From contig NZ_JACHIM010000001.1 of the NCBI RefSeq assembly GCF_014203215.1, positions 186,001 through 250,000 of the forward strand: DNA of 64,000 nt. The letters are read 5' to 3'. Shown here piece after piece: positions 1 to 9,194 of this stretch. Positions within the stretch are counted from its first letter, which is position 1. Each line of letters begins with the position of its first letter. Source of the DNA: Bartonella callosciuri (GTDB taxonomy: Bacteria; Pseudomonadota; Alphaproteobacteria; Rhizobiales; Rhizobiaceae). The position numbers and the translations under genes are program-made. Below the pieces are notes generated by a model that was not told the origin of the DNA, made no database searches, and saw nothing but the letters and a program-made list of their open reading frames with translations.

Positions 1-821
1 GCCCTCCAACTTTTTGGATTGCTGTTTTTTTTATTCTTTTTTTAGGATTGATTTATTATGTTAAAATTGCTCCACAAAACTTTACACCAATTTGGGTACT
101 AGCCCTTTGTTTTTCAATTTTTATCACAAGTGCAGTAGGAATTACTGTTGATCAGTTTGCTTATAAACCTCTGCGTCATGCTCCGCGCATCTCAGCGCTC
201 ATCGGTGCAATAGGAGTTTCTTTTTTTATTGAAAATCTTGCTACTGTACTCTTCAGTGGTGTTCCAAAAGGTGTGAAACAACCCGATTTTATTGTAACTC
301 CAATTTTATGGCATTTGCGGGAAAACTCCGATGGATTGATTAGAATTGCTCCTATGTCTCTGATTGTTCCCACTGTTTCGTTTATTCTTATTGTTTTACT
401 GCTTTGGATTATCCATAAGACAAAACCTGGACTTGCTATGCGTGCAATCTCATATGATATTGAAACCACGCGTTTGATGGGAGTTTCTGTCAATAAAGTT
501 ATTGCATCTACATTTGGCGTGGGTTCAGCGTTGGCTGCTATAGCGGGCATTATGTGGTCTTTACGCTATCCTCAAATTCATCCTTATATGGGTGTTCTTC
601 CTGGCCTCAAAGCATTTATCGCTGCCGTTATTGGAGGGATTGGTTCAATTCCAGGAGCAATGTTAGGAGGATTGTTACTAGGGTTTATTGAAGTTATGAT
701 TATTGCATTTTTTCCTGCTCTCTCTGGATATCGAGATGCTTTCGCTTTTATTTTATTAATTCTGATTTTATTGCTAATGCCCACCGGGCTAATGGGCAAA
801 AAAAACCAGGAGAAAATCTAA
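1..821 (+). CDS. livH: LivH, branched-chain amino-acid ABC transporter permease (5' end cut by window)
   Basis: Inner-membrane permease of the high-affinity leucine/isoleucine/valine importer. The frame is open through the left edge, so the true start lies outside the window; the first in-window start-like codon (TTG at 48) is internal. The visible part is a chain of hydrophobic segments. Near its end is the LivH/LivM permease motif region (GLKAF then GGIGSIPGA, about residues 185-205 counted from codon 48), which contacts the ATPase. Its stop overlaps the livM start by one base, so the two are translationally coupled. The periplasmic binding protein is not in the window. Confidence 0.93.
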   Translation, partial: PPTFWIAVFFILFLGLIYYVKIAPQNFTPIWVLALCFSIFITSAVGITVDQFAYKPLRHAPRISALIGAIGVSFFIENLATVLFSGVPKGVKQPDFIVTPILWHLRENSDGLIRIAPMSLIVPTVSFILIVLLLWIIHKTKPGLAMRAISYDIETTRLMGVSVNKVIASTFGVGSALAAIAGIMWSLRYPQIHPYMGVLPGLKAFIAAVIGGIGSIPGAMLGGLLLGFIEVMIIAFFPALSGYRDAFAFILLILILLLMPTGLMGKKNQEKI

Positions 822-1879
822 TGGCAAAATCAGTAACAGTTTTTCTATCCTGTATCAGCATTTTAATTCTTATCGGTTTTTTATTTTATGCTGATAACCA
901 TTTTAATGATTACACACTCCGTGTTATCAACCTGATTGCTATCAATGCGATCTTGGCAATTTCTCTTAATTTGATTTATGGTTTTACAGGTATGTTTTCT
1001 CTTGGACATGCTGGCTTCATGGCCATTGGTGCTTATGTCTGTGCGATTTTACTCCTTTCCCCTGAACAAAAAGAAATGATGTGGATCCTCGAACCTATAG
1101 CTGAACCGTTAAATCATCTGCAATTACCTTTTTTTGTGGCTGTTGTTGTAAGTGGTCTGTGTGCTGCAGTTGTTGGTTTATTGATTGCTCTGCCTATCTT
1201 ACGTCTTGGGGGTGATTATCTTGGAATTGCAACATTAGGGTTTGCAGAAATCATTCGTATTGTCATTACGAACACTACATCCTTAACAAATGGTTCTTTA
1301 GGAATCAAAGGGATACCTCAAAATGCGACATTATGGTGGAACTATGGTTGGTTAGCATTTACAGTTATCTTTATTGTTCTTTTACTACGAAGCAATACTG
1401 GTAATGTGTTGCGTGCTATTCGTGATGATGAAATTGCCGCGAAAACAATGGGAGTGAACGCTTTTTTCTATCGTAGCTTTTCTTTTACTGTTGGGGCATT
1501 TTTTGCAGGTATCGGAGGAGCATTGATGGCTGCTCTTATTTCAACAATCGACCCAAAAATGTTTAACTTCCTTCTAACTTTTAATATTTTGATGGTTGTT
1601 GTTGCGGGTGGTCTTGGTTCAATTACAGGGAGTATTATTGGGAGTATTATTATTACAGTTATGCTTGAGTGGCTGCGTATTATTGAAAGTCCATGGGACT
1701 TAGGTTTTATGCATATTCCAGAAACACCAGGACTCCGTATGGTTATTTTTTCTCTTTTATTGCTCGTAATTATCCTATTTTGGAGAAAAGGTTTGTTAGG
1801 GCAACGTGAATTCTCGTGGAATGGGATTTACAATTTTTTGACGCGTCAGAAGCTTTCTAATAGCGAGGGAAAGCTATGA
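821..1879 (+). CDS. livM: LivM, branched-chain amino-acid ABC transporter permease
   Basis: Second permease of the Liv importer, 352 residues, hydrophobic almost throughout, with roughly nine to ten membrane spans. The family motif GFTGMFSLGHAGF is at about residues 54-66. A second conserved block (VVVAGGLGSITGSIIG, about residues 255-270) is the likely ATPase-coupling loop. The start overlaps the livH stop and the end overlaps the livG start by four bases, so this is one operon. The hydrophilic C-terminal tail (about 30 residues) is normal for the family. Known of the family: LivH and LivM form the membrane heterodimer that LivG and LivF drive. Confidence 0.95.
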   Translation: MAKSVTVFLSCISILILIGFLFYADNHFNDYTLRVINLIAINAILAISLNLIYGFTGMFSLGHAGFMAIGAYVCAILLLSPEQKEMMWILEPIAEPLNHLQLPFFVAVVVSGLCAAVVGLLIALPILRLGGDYLGIATLGFAEIIRIVITNTTSLTNGSLGIKGIPQNATLWWNYGWLAFTVIFIVLLLRSNTGNVLRAIRDDEIAAKTMGVNAFFYRSFSFTVGAFFAGIGGALMAALISTIDPKMFNFLLTFNILMVVVAGGLGSITGSIIGSIIITVMLEWLRIIESPWDLGFMHIPETPGLRMVIFSLLLLVIILFWRKGLLGQREFSWNGIYNFLTRQKLSNSEGKL

Positions 1880-2658
1880 ATGATACCCTTCTTTCACTCA
1901 ATGATATTGTGATGCGTTTTGGCGGATTGATTGCTGTAAATAACATCAATATGACTATAAAACGAGGAACAATTACTGGATTAATTGGTCCTAATGGTGC
2001 TGGAAAAACAACTGTTTTTAATATGATTTCCGGATTTTATGCTCCCACCAGTGGAACCATTCTTTTTGATGGGCAAAAAGTTTCTGGTTTTCCTCCTTAT
2101 ATTATTTGTAGACGTCATATTGCACGAACATTTCAAAATATTCGCCTTTTTTCAGGGTTAACGGTTTTGCAAAATGTTATGGTGGGGGCTCATGTCCGTC
2201 AAAAACACCCATGGTTTTCTTCAGCTCTGTTTTTGCCAAAAGCTGTGAAAGAGAAAAAAGAAATCCATCAAAATTCAATGGAACTTCTTGAGCGGCTACA
2301 ACTTGATCACCTTGCCAATCAATCGGCAACGGCTCTGCCCTATGGAGTGCAAAGACGTTTAGAAATCGCGCGCGCACTCGCAACAAAGCCAAAATTACTC
2401 CTTCTTGACGAACCTGTTGCTGGTATGAATCCACAGGAGAGTGAAGATCTTAGAAAATTCATAGCAAAAGTGCAAAAAGATTTTGATCTTACAATTCTTC
2501 TTATCGAGCACGATATGAAAGTTGTTATGGGTCTTTGCCAATATATTTGGGTAATGGAATATGGCTGTTGCATTGCCAATGGCACACCAGACGAAATTCG
2601 TAATAACCCTAGAGTGATTGAAGCTTATCTTGGCGGAGATTTCTATGAATATTCTTGA
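1876..2658 (+). CDS. livG: LivG, branched-chain amino-acid ABC transporter ATP-binding protein
   Basis: Cytoplasmic ATPase, 260 residues. Walker A is GPNGAGKT at residues 38-45, Walker B is LLLLDEP at about 174-180, and the signature helix is the LivG form YGVQRRLEIARAL in place of LSGGQ. The His-loop motif (LLIEHDM) follows at about 210. The ATG overlaps the end of livM by four bases. The 3' end overlaps livF by 14 bases, and the livF ribosome binding site lies inside livG. Both features indicate coupled translation. Confidence 0.96.
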   Translation: MNDTLLSLNDIVMRFGGLIAVNNINMTIKRGTITGLIGPNGAGKTTVFNMISGFYAPTSGTILFDGQKVSGFPPYIICRRHIARTFQNIRLFSGLTVLQNVMVGAHVRQKHPWFSSALFLPKAVKEKKEIHQNSMELLERLQLDHLANQSATALPYGVQRRLEIARALATKPKLLLLDEPVAGMNPQESEDLRKFIAKVQKDFDLTILLIEHDMKVVMGLCQYIWVMEYGCCIANGTPDEIRNNPRVIEAYLGGDFYEYS

Positions 2659-3355
2659 AATTAAAAATCTTCACGTTCATTATGGTGCCATTAAGGCTAT
2701 CCAAAATCTGTCTATCTCTATAAAAAAGGGAAGTATAGTCACTTTAATCGGGGCTAATGGAGCAGGAAAAAGTAGCATTGTACGCTCTATTACAGGACTG
2801 AATCGATCTGTTTGTGGAGAGATTACGTATAAAGGCAAATCAATTATTAAAAAATCACCGGAAGAAATTTTACGATTAGGTATTGCTCTCAGTCCTGAAG
2901 GACGGCGCATTATGCCTCATCTCACTGTTTTAGAAAATCTTCATTTAGGTGCTTATATCCGTCACGATAAGTCGGGGATTACTCGTGATATTGAATGGAT
3001 ATTTGAACTTTTTCCACGCTTACGTGAAAGAGCAAAACAGTTGGGGGGAACAATGTCAGGTGGTGAGCAGCAAATGCTTTCTGTGGGCCGCGCACTCATG
3101 AGTAATCCTGAGATGGTAATATTAGATGAACCCTCTCTGGGTTTAGCGCCACTTCTTGTTCGAGAAATTTTTTCCATTATCCGAAAAATTAATGATATGG
3201 GAAAAACTGTTCTACTTATTGAACAAAACGCTTTTGCAGCACTTTCCATTGCTGACTATGCCTATATTCTAGAGGTAGGGCGTCTCTTATTTCATGGTGA
3301 GGGTAAAGCTATGCTTTCTGATCCACGTGTTAAAGAAGCATATATTGGCGGTTAA
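2645..3355 (+). CDS. livF: LivF, branched-chain amino-acid ABC transporter ATP-binding protein
   Basis: Second ATPase of the Liv importer, 236 residues from the chosen start. Walker A GANGAGKS is at residues 36-43, the signature is MSGGEQQ near 136, and Walker B is VILDEPSLGLAP near 160. I chose the ATG at 2645 rather than an upstream in-frame start because the family begins at this point and GGCGGAGA lies about 5-11 bases upstream. It is the last gene of the operon. No T-tailed hairpin follows directly, so the transcript end is not resolved. Confidence 0.95.
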   Translation: MNILEIKNLHVHYGAIKAIQNLSISIKKGSIVTLIGANGAGKSSIVRSITGLNRSVCGEITYKGKSIIKKSPEEILRLGIALSPEGRRIMPHLTVLENLHLGAYIRHDKSGITRDIEWIFELFPRLRERAKQLGGTMSGGEQQMLSVGRALMSNPEMVILDEPSLGLAPLLVREIFSIIRKINDMGKTVLLIEQNAFAALSIADYAYILEVGRLLFHGEGKAMLSDPRVKEAYIGG

Positions 3356-3579
3356 AGAACTATAACGCAAGGTTTGGGAATTCAAAATAGCTCACCCTTC
3401 CAAAAATATTTTTCCATATTAGGGAAAGAATATTGCATATCTCTGTTTCGCTGATCTATAAAGTAAGCATACAGCCTGATTATAGAAGAATTATAAAGAC
3501 GTAAAGATGGAAACAAGTGTTCAGTCTTTTCATAGCTTCATCTCATAATTTCATTTGTTCAGTTCTTTAATGGAAACAC

Positions 3580-3617
3580 ACGCGCTGTGCAATAATGGTA
3601 AGCTATTGGCAGCGCGT
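3580..3617. other. Strong stem-loop in the livF-gatA spacer
   Basis: A perfect 8-bp inverted repeat (ACGCGCTG / CAGCGCGT) encloses a second, inner 5-bp pair (CAATA / TATTG) with a 9-base loop. The GC-rich outer stem stands out in an AT-rich spacer. No T-run follows on either strand, so it does not look like a standard terminator. It may be part of a small RNA or a 3'-end protection structure for the liv mRNA; the function is unknown. Confidence 0.55.
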
Positions 3618-4020
3618 TTGTACTTCTGTTTAAGAACCATCTTTCATTTCGTTCAATTCTATCTCACGATGGAGCCTGTGAAAGATAAAACCAAAAACTC
3701 TTGTGCACCACTATCTTTACACTTATAGAGATGAAATTTAGCATTATTGTTATTTTTTAAAAAAGTTCGATCAATTCTTCCAATCTATATGGAATAAAAT
3801 AAAAAATTATAATGCAGCGTACATTGAATTTGCTAGCTCCCAATGCAGTGACTGCTCTTGTAATCCGCAAGCGAATGTTTTTTTCTCATGCACATGGACA
3901 AATTTAAAATAAGAGACCCTATTTGTCTGCAGAACTTTTATTCAAGTTGCGAAAAGGTAAATGATTTTTATAAATTAGTCTCTTGCTAAGTTAAGGAAGA
4001 ATAATGCTTTTAAAAATGAT

Positions 4021-4045
4021 TTTTTTTATAAAAAGCCGTGCTTTT
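4021..4045 (-). terminator. Probable terminator of gatCA
   Basis: Read on the minus strand, six bases after the gatA stop, AAAAGC-ACG-GCTTTT forms a 6-bp stem with a 3-base loop, followed by TTATAAAAAAA, so the T-tract is short and broken. Position and shape fit an intrinsic terminator, but the stem is AT-rich and weak. Confidence 0.4.
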
Positions 4046-4050
4046 CATAA

Positions 4051-5535
4051 TCATGCCCACCATCTCTCTGCACTAAATGTCCCGACCGCTTGTTCTATAA
4101 TATACGCTATTTGAAAAATAACTTCTTCGGCAAAAGGCTTGCCAATCAATTGCAATCCTAGCGGTAAACCACTTGTTGTAAGACCCGCAGGAATAGAAAT
4201 TCCTGGTAAACCAGCCATATTCACTGGTACAGTGAATATGTCATTGAGATACATTGCTACAGCATCATTTTTTATTTTTTCATCAGCGATTCCAAAAGCG
4301 GGATTTGGCGTTGCAGGTGTGAGGATAGCATCAATGCCAGAAGCAAAACATTGATCAAAATCACGTTTCACTAATGTTCGTACTTTTTGGGCTTTCAAAT
4401 AATAATTATCATAATAACCTGATGAGAGAACATAAGTGCCAACCAAAATACGCCGTTTAACCTCATCACCAAAACCAACTGCACGCGTATTTTCATACAT
4501 TTCAATGACGTCTTTTCCCGGAACACGGAGACCAAAACGAACGCCATCATAACGTGCTAAGTTAGAAGACGCTTCTGCAGGAGCTACAATATAGTAAGCA
4601 GGCAAAGCATATTTTGTATGAGGCAATGAAATATCCTTTATTTCAGCACCTGCATCTTTTAGCCAATTTATTCCTTTTTGCCAGAGCTCGATAATTTCAG
4701 AAGACATCCCTTCCATATGGTACTCTTTTGGAATACCAATCTTCATTCCTTTGATTGATTGACCAAGATAACTCTCATAGTCAGGCACTGGCAAATTCAC
4801 AGAAGTAGAATCTTTTTCATCAAAGGAAGCCATTGATTTAAGCAAAATGGCACAATCACGAACATCTCTAGCAATAGGTCCTGCTTGATCAAGTGATGAG
4901 GCAAAAGCTATAACGCCCCACCGTGAACAACGTCCATAAGTTGGTTTAATTCCTACTGTACCAGTAAATGCTGCTGGCTGACGTATTGAGCCGCCTGTAT
5001 CCGTCGCCGTTGCACCAGCACAAATCCGCGCTGCAACAGCGGCTGCAGAACCACCCGAAGAACCACCTGGAACGAGTTTTTCATTGGAATCTTTTTTTCG
5101 CCATGGATTCATAACTGGACCATAATATGACGTTTCGTTAGAGGATCCCATAGCAAACTCATCCATGTTAAGTTTACCTAACATAACAGCTCCATCTTGC
5201 CATAAATTAGCGGTTACTGTTGATTCATAATGCGGTTTAAAACCATCAAGGATATGTGAACAGGCTTGCGTATGAACACCATGCGTCGCAAAAAGATCCT
5301 TAATTCCCAATGGAATTCCCTCTAAAGCTTTACCCTGCCCTCTAGCCAAACGGCTATCTGATTCAGCAGCCATTTTTCTTGCTTGTTCTGCTGTTATTGT
5401 CACATACGCATTCAAAGTTGGATTAGCCAATTCAATTGCTTTTAAATAAGCTTCCGTTAATTCAGTCGCTTTGAATTCTTTTTTTACTAAGGCATCACGG
5501 GCTTGTGCAAGTGTGAAGATTGTTAAATCAGTCAT
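4051..5535 (-). CDS. gatA: Glutamyl-tRNA(Gln)/aspartyl-tRNA(Asn) amidotransferase subunit A
   Basis: Amidase subunit of GatCAB. It releases ammonia from glutamine so that misacylated Glu-tRNA(Gln), and often Asp-tRNA(Asn), can be amidated. 494 residues from the chosen start. The amidase-signature triad is visible: Lys79 ([10 protein letters not shown]), cis-Ser159 in GGSSGGS and nucleophile Ser183 in [12 protein letters not shown]. The longer open frame runs back into gatC; I chose the ATG at 5535 because the family starts MTDLT-like and a GAGAA box lies just upstream. gatC is 31 bases upstream. gatB is not in the window. Confidence 0.96.
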   Translation of the reverse strand: MTDLTIFTLAQARDALVKKEFKATELTEAYLKAIELANPTLNAYVTITAEQARKMAAESDSRLARGQGKALEGIPLGIKDLFATHGVHTQACSHILDGFKPHYESTVTANLWQDGAVMLGKLNMDEFAMGSSNETSYYGPVMNPWRKKDSNEKLVPGGSSGGSAAAVAARICAGATATDTGGSIRQPAAFTGTVGIKPTYGRCSRWGVIAFASSLDQAGPIARDVRDCAILLKSMASFDEKDSTSVNLPVPDYESYLGQSIKGMKIGIPKEYHMEGMSSEIIELWQKGINWLKDAGAEIKDISLPHTKYALPAYYIVAPAEASSNLARYDGVRFGLRVPGKDVIEMYENTRAVGFGDEVKRRILVGTYVLSSGYYDNYYLKAQKVRTLVKRDFDQCFASGIDAILTPATPNPAFGIADEKIKNDAVAMYLNDIFTVPVNMAGLPGISIPAGLTTSGLPLGLQLIGKPFAEEVIFQIAYIIEQAVGTFSAERWWA

Positions 5536-5566
5536 ATTGGTTCTCAAGTTTTTAAAATCTAAAAAG

Positions 5567-5854
5567 TTACTCAACGACTTTTGCGACCAGAAAAAAATCT
5601 TCTTCTGTAATAGGCGCATTTGCTACAATATCTGCTGCTTTATCACCATCTGTGACCTTATCTTCACGCATTCGTAAAGTCATTGGCACCACTGACGTTA
5701 ATGGTTCAACACAACTGACATCAACTTCACTCAATTGTTCCACAAAACCTAAAATGACATTGAGTTCTTTTGTTATACGTTCTGCTTCATCGTCATGGAC
5801 AGCAATACGCGCTAAATGTGCTACCCGCTTGACTGTTTCTTGATCAACAGACAT
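5567..5854 (-). CDS. gatC: Glutamyl-tRNA(Gln) amidotransferase subunit C
   Basis: Small GatCAB subunit, 95 residues, the usual length. It wraps around the GatA-GatB interface and stabilises the complex. The N-terminal helix pattern ([10 protein letters not shown]) and the central segment [12 protein letters not shown] followed by [10 protein letters not shown] are typical of GatC. First gene of the gatC-gatA operon, divergent from ruvX; the promoters must lie in the 140-base gap 5855-5994. Confidence 0.94.
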   Translation of the reverse strand: MSVDQETVKRVAHLARIAVHDDEAERITKELNVILGFVEQLSEVDVSCVEPLTSVVPMTLRMREDKVTDGDKAADIVANAPITEEDFFLVAKVVE

Positions 5855-5994
5855 ACTATACCTTTCTGCTTTTTTATTTTGGTATTTATTTATCGGCTAT
5901 ACAAGGCTACGTTTGCAAGTGCAAGAATATTGATAAACAAATAAAATATATAACGGTTAACCTACAACACTAAAAGAGCTAAATTACAAACCCC

Positions 5995-6474
5995 ATGGCC
6001 ATTATTAACATAAATGAAGTTATGTCACATCTCTTGCCTGGGCAAACAATAGCAGGTTTAGATTTGGGCACAAAAACTATCGGAATTGCGGTTTCTGACC
6101 TGGGACTAACTCTGTCAAATCCGCGTCCTGTCCTTCAACGAAAAAAATTTATGGAAGATGTTCACAAACTTATGAAAATCTTTGATCATGAAAACGTGGG
6201 AGCTATTGTCATTGGCCTACCTCTTAATATGAACGGGAGTAACGGCCCTCGTGCTCAAGCAACCAAAACTTTTGTCAGTAATATGAAAGCATATACAAAA
6301 ATTCCATTTATTTTTTGGGATGAACGCCTATCAACAATTGCTGCGGAACGCTCCCTTTTAGAAATGAATGTATCACGCGCTAAAAAAGCAATCCGCATTG
6401 ATTCGGCTGCTGCCGCTTTTATATTGCAAGGCGCTCTCAACAGAATTCAAAATCTTCATCATATAGAAGGATAA
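5995..6474 (+). CDS. ruvX: YqgF/RuvX family RNase H-fold nuclease
   Basis: 159 residues. RuvX/YqgF proteins have an RNase H fold and are linked to pre-16S rRNA 5'-end processing, and earlier to Holliday-junction resolution. Acidic metal-site positions are visible: Asp23 in [11 protein letters not shown], Glu in WDERLST (about residue 108) and Asp in [10 protein letters not shown] (about 136). The [14 protein letters not shown] loop is also characteristic. The 3' end overlaps the convergent acyl-CoA dehydrogenase gene by 16 bases. Confidence 0.92.
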   Translation: MAIININEVMSHLLPGQTIAGLDLGTKTIGIAVSDLGLTLSNPRPVLQRKKFMEDVHKLMKIFDHENVGAIVIGLPLNMNGSNGPRAQATKTFVSNMKAYTKIPFIFWDERLSTIAAERSLLEMNVSRAKKAIRIDSAAAAFILQGALNRIQNLHHIEG

Positions 6475-8093
6475 AGAATATTTAACAAATGTCCTGCATT
6501 ATATCGTGCAATAAGCATTCCGTAGGAAGATCTCCATTGTCCCCCAAGCCTGCTTTCCATATAGGCATTTGTAACATGCTCTATATCTGTAGAGCGTAAT
6601 GCTGCTGCTGCTGCTGCATACGCCACTTGTTCCACAAAAAATCTTCCTGCTCCCTCATTCGCCAATGCCATTTCTACAGCAGATTTAATAATTTCAATTG
6701 TCCGTGGCCCTGCTGGCCCAATATCAAAAGCAATTTTTTCTAACAATTTCTGAAACAGTCCCGGTGCTTTTTCAGCGATAAGAATTGCATCCTTTACCAA
6801 TTGATTAGCAGAAATATTTCTCACAATACGTGCAGGCCCATTGTTTAGCATTTGCGATAATGGATTGCCCTCTATAAAACTTTCGATACCAAGCTGTGCA
6901 ATAATTTCACCAATAATAGGCACAACTAATTGGCTCACATGATAAGCAATAATAGGTGTCATGATTCGTGCAAAAGCAGCTTCAGAGCGATCACTTGCAG
7001 CATTATCAAATGCCTGCGCTAAACGCAAAACCAATGCTTGTGCGGCAGAAACATCTAGCGCAATGTCTGCAAAAATACGTTCTGTCAGTGGTGGTAAAGG
7101 CTGATCTGGCGTTTTTTGCCGAAAAAAATCTATACCAAATTGAAGCGCAGACCTTAGAACACCTGCTGATATAACAGATTGATCAAAACGCATCATTGTT
7201 TCGATATCTTTAATGACTTTAAGTCCTTCTCCAATATTTCCTAAGAGCCAACCATAACTCCCCTGGAAATCAACAACACCCTCCGGCGTTACAGATTCTC
7301 CAGAACGCTGCACTAAATGACGAATTGATATAGTACCATTAAAGGCACCATTTTCTTGGAGACGTGGGACTAGAAAACAGCTTAAATGACCATCTAACTC
7401 TGCACTAACAAGATATCCATCCACTATAGGATTAATAACATTGGTTTTTACAACATTTAAACGATAGAGATCACGTCCCATTTTTTCATCAAAAGAAACT
7501 TTCCTAACACTTGGAGAATTGAAAGAGTATTTTTCGCGTTGTTCAACATCATCAAAAGCACAGGTAAGTGAAGCCGCTTTTTTGCTATTAACAGGCTTGG
7601 ACGATACATCATATTGACGTGATAAGAGCACATTTTGCCATTTTCTGAAGAGCTCAACATCACTAATTAAAGCTGCAATAGCTGCACTTGTTGTAATAAC
7701 CTCATTCAAATGCCCTGTTTCCAAACCAGCAGATAAAGCCAAGCGAATAGCACGCGCTTGATAGCGTACTCCGTTTTCCGAAGGGGTATTTTCCCAAAGA
7801 GAAGTGACCAAACCTGCCTGTCTAGAATATTGTTGAAGAGCTTGATAAGAGGAATGTATCTCTAATTTTTCTATTGGCTGCCCCCAGTTGTCGTTATAAA
7901 GCAAGACTGGTTGATGACGATTCGCCAAAGAAGAAAGCTCCCATGCTTCAGGACTCGCTACAAAATCTCCTATTTCTTCAAAACTTGCGAGTAAAAACTT
8001 AGGCAAAGTAGAAGCAATACGAAACATAAGCGTATCACTAAGAAACGCATTTTTTCGGCGGTTATTTTGCGCAGATACAGCACTCATAAGCAT
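6459..8093 (-). CDS. AidB-like acyl-CoA dehydrogenase family protein, diverged
   Basis: 544 residues, close to the length of AidB (about 540). The middle and C-terminal parts follow the AidB pattern: FLVPR near 245, GWLLG near 290, then a MMRFDQ helix and the late FIEGNPL segment. The motif that usually reads MTEKQGGSD, which contacts flavin and substrate, is here LTCAFDD and is not recognisable. The SGN-LDVLR region is also changed. It may bind FAD poorly or have a different role. Two ATGs are possible (8093 or 8087). Convergent with ruvX. Family assignment is good; enzymatic activity is uncertain. Confidence 0.8.
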   Translation of the reverse strand: MLMSAVSAQNNRRKNAFLSDTLMFRIASTLPKFLLASFEEIGDFVASPEAWELSSLANRHQPVLLYNDNWGQPIEKLEIHSSYQALQQYSRQAGLVTSLWENTPSENGVRYQARAIRLALSAGLETGHLNEVITTSAAIAALISDVELFRKWQNVLLSRQYDVSSKPVNSKKAASLTCAFDDVEQREKYSFNSPSVRKVSFDEKMGRDLYRLNVVKTNVINPIVDGYLVSAELDGHLSCFLVPRLQENGAFNGTISIRHLVQRSGESVTPEGVVDFQGSYGWLLGNIGEGLKVIKDIETMMRFDQSVISAGVLRSALQFGIDFFRQKTPDQPLPPLTERIFADIALDVSAAQALVLRLAQAFDNAASDRSEAAFARIMTPIIAYHVSQLVVPIIGEIIAQLGIESFIEGNPLSQMLNNGPARIVRNISANQLVKDAILIAEKAPGLFQKLLEKIAFDIGPAGPRTIEIIKSAVEMALANEGAGRFFVEQVAYAAAAAALRSTDIEHVTNAYMESRLGGQWRSSYGMLIARYNAGHLLNILYPSI

Positions 8094-8154
8094 ATTCCAT
8101 TATTCAAATTATTCATATCATAGACTATTTGTCTTTTTGCAGTTAAAAAACATT

Positions 8155-8186
8155 TATCATATTCAACCAATATCATATTCAACCAA
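8155..8186 (+). repeat. 16-bp perfect tandem repeat upstream of pyrB
   Basis: TATCATATTCAACCAA occurs twice head to tail (8155-8170 and 8171-8186), about 43 bases before the pyrB start. It lies in the likely pyrB promoter or leader region. It may be a simple slippage duplication or a doubled binding site. Confidence 0.85.
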
Positions 8187-8228
8187 ATGCTTGCTTAATT
8201 TGTTTAGCGAGAGATAGAAAAGAATACT

Positions 8229-9194
8229 ATGACTCAAAATACTTTTTTCCCCCTTTTCCCCCACCAACATCTTTTAGGTATTAAAGGTTTGAGTGTACAA
8301 GATCTAACGATATTGCTTGATCGTGCAGAGGCAAATGTTATCCTTTCTGAAAAAGTTGATAAAACAAAATCTGTATTATATGGGCGTACTCAAATTAATC
8401 TCTTCTTTGAAGCTTCCACGCGTACACAATCGTCTTTCGAGTTAGCCGGTAAACGACTAGGAGCAAACGTGATGAGTATGGCTATTGACAATTCATCTGT
8501 AAAAAAAGGAGAGACATTAATTGATACAGCCACAACCCTTAATGCGATGAAACCAGATCTACTCGTCATTCGCCATAGTAGTGCAGGAGCAGCTGCTTTG
8601 TTAGCACAAAAAGTTGCTTGTTGTGTCATTAATGCAGGTGATGGTGCCCATGAACATCCAACACAGGCATTACTAGACGCTCTGACCATTAAAAGAGCAA
8701 AAGGCCGGATTCAAGGGTTAACTGTTGCAATTTGTGGAGATATTTTACATTCACGTGTTGCGCGTTCTAATATCATCAGTCTCAATACTTTGGGAGCCCG
8801 AGTTCGTGCTGTCGCTCCTTCTACACTCTTACCCACAGGAATTGCCGATATGAGCGTTGAGGTTTTTAACACGATGAAAGAAGGACTTAAAGATGCTGAT
8901 GTCATTATGATGCTACGTTTACAACATGAACGTATGACAGGTTCTTTTATTCCCTCCATTCGTGAATATTTTCATTATTTCGGCTTACATAAAGAAAATT
9001 TGGCTTACGCCAAAAACGATTGCATTATTCTACATCCTGGCCCAATAAACCGTGGTATAGAAATCGCATCTGACATAGCAGATGGACCACAAAGTATGAT
9101 TCATACACAAGTAGAAATGGGGATTGCTGTGCGTATGGCTGTCATGGAGGCTTTATTGGATTCACGCCTTAAAGCAAGTGGAGAAAAAAAATGA
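8229..9194 (+). CDS. pyrB: Aspartate carbamoyltransferase catalytic subunit
   Basis: Joins carbamoyl phosphate and aspartate in de novo pyrimidine synthesis. 321 residues. The carbamoyl-phosphate loop STRT is at residues 63-66 within [24 protein letters not shown] (about 141-151) and the late GPINRG motif are present. No pyrI regulatory gene is nearby; instead a dihydroorotase-like gene follows with a four-base overlap, as in species where PyrB assembles with an inactive PyrC homologue. Confidence 0.97.
   Translation: MTQNTFFPLFPHQHLLGIKGLSVQDLTILLDRAEANVILSEKVDKTKSVLYGRTQINLFFEASTRTQSSFELAGKRLGANVMSMAIDNSSVKKGETLIDTATTLNAMKPDLLVIRHSSAGAAALLAQKVACCVINAGDGAHEHPTQALLDALTIKRAKGRIQGLTVAICGDILHSRVARSNIISLNTLGARVRAVAPSTLLPTGIADMSVEVFNTMKEGLKDADVIMMLRLQHERMTGSFIPSIREYFHYFGLHKENLAYAKNDCIILHPGPINRGIEIASDIADGPQSMIHTQVEMGIAVRMAVMEALLDSRLKASGEKK

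Larger units (their letters stand above)
3356..4050. other. Intergenic spacer between livF and gatA, no gene seen
   Basis: About 700 bases between convergent livF (+) and gatA (-). All frames carry frequent stops. The only clear structures are the hairpin at 3580-3617 and the short hairpin just beyond the gatA stop. A frame of about 30 codons on the minus strand near 3820-3900 looks slightly protein-like but has no recognisable family. I saw no tRNA-like cloverleaf. Confidence 0.7.

Noticed and set aside
3820-3900. Minus-strand frame of about 30 codons (KKTFACGLQEQSLHWELANS)
   Set aside because: It looks protein-like but is too short, has no start with a ribosome site and no recognised family.
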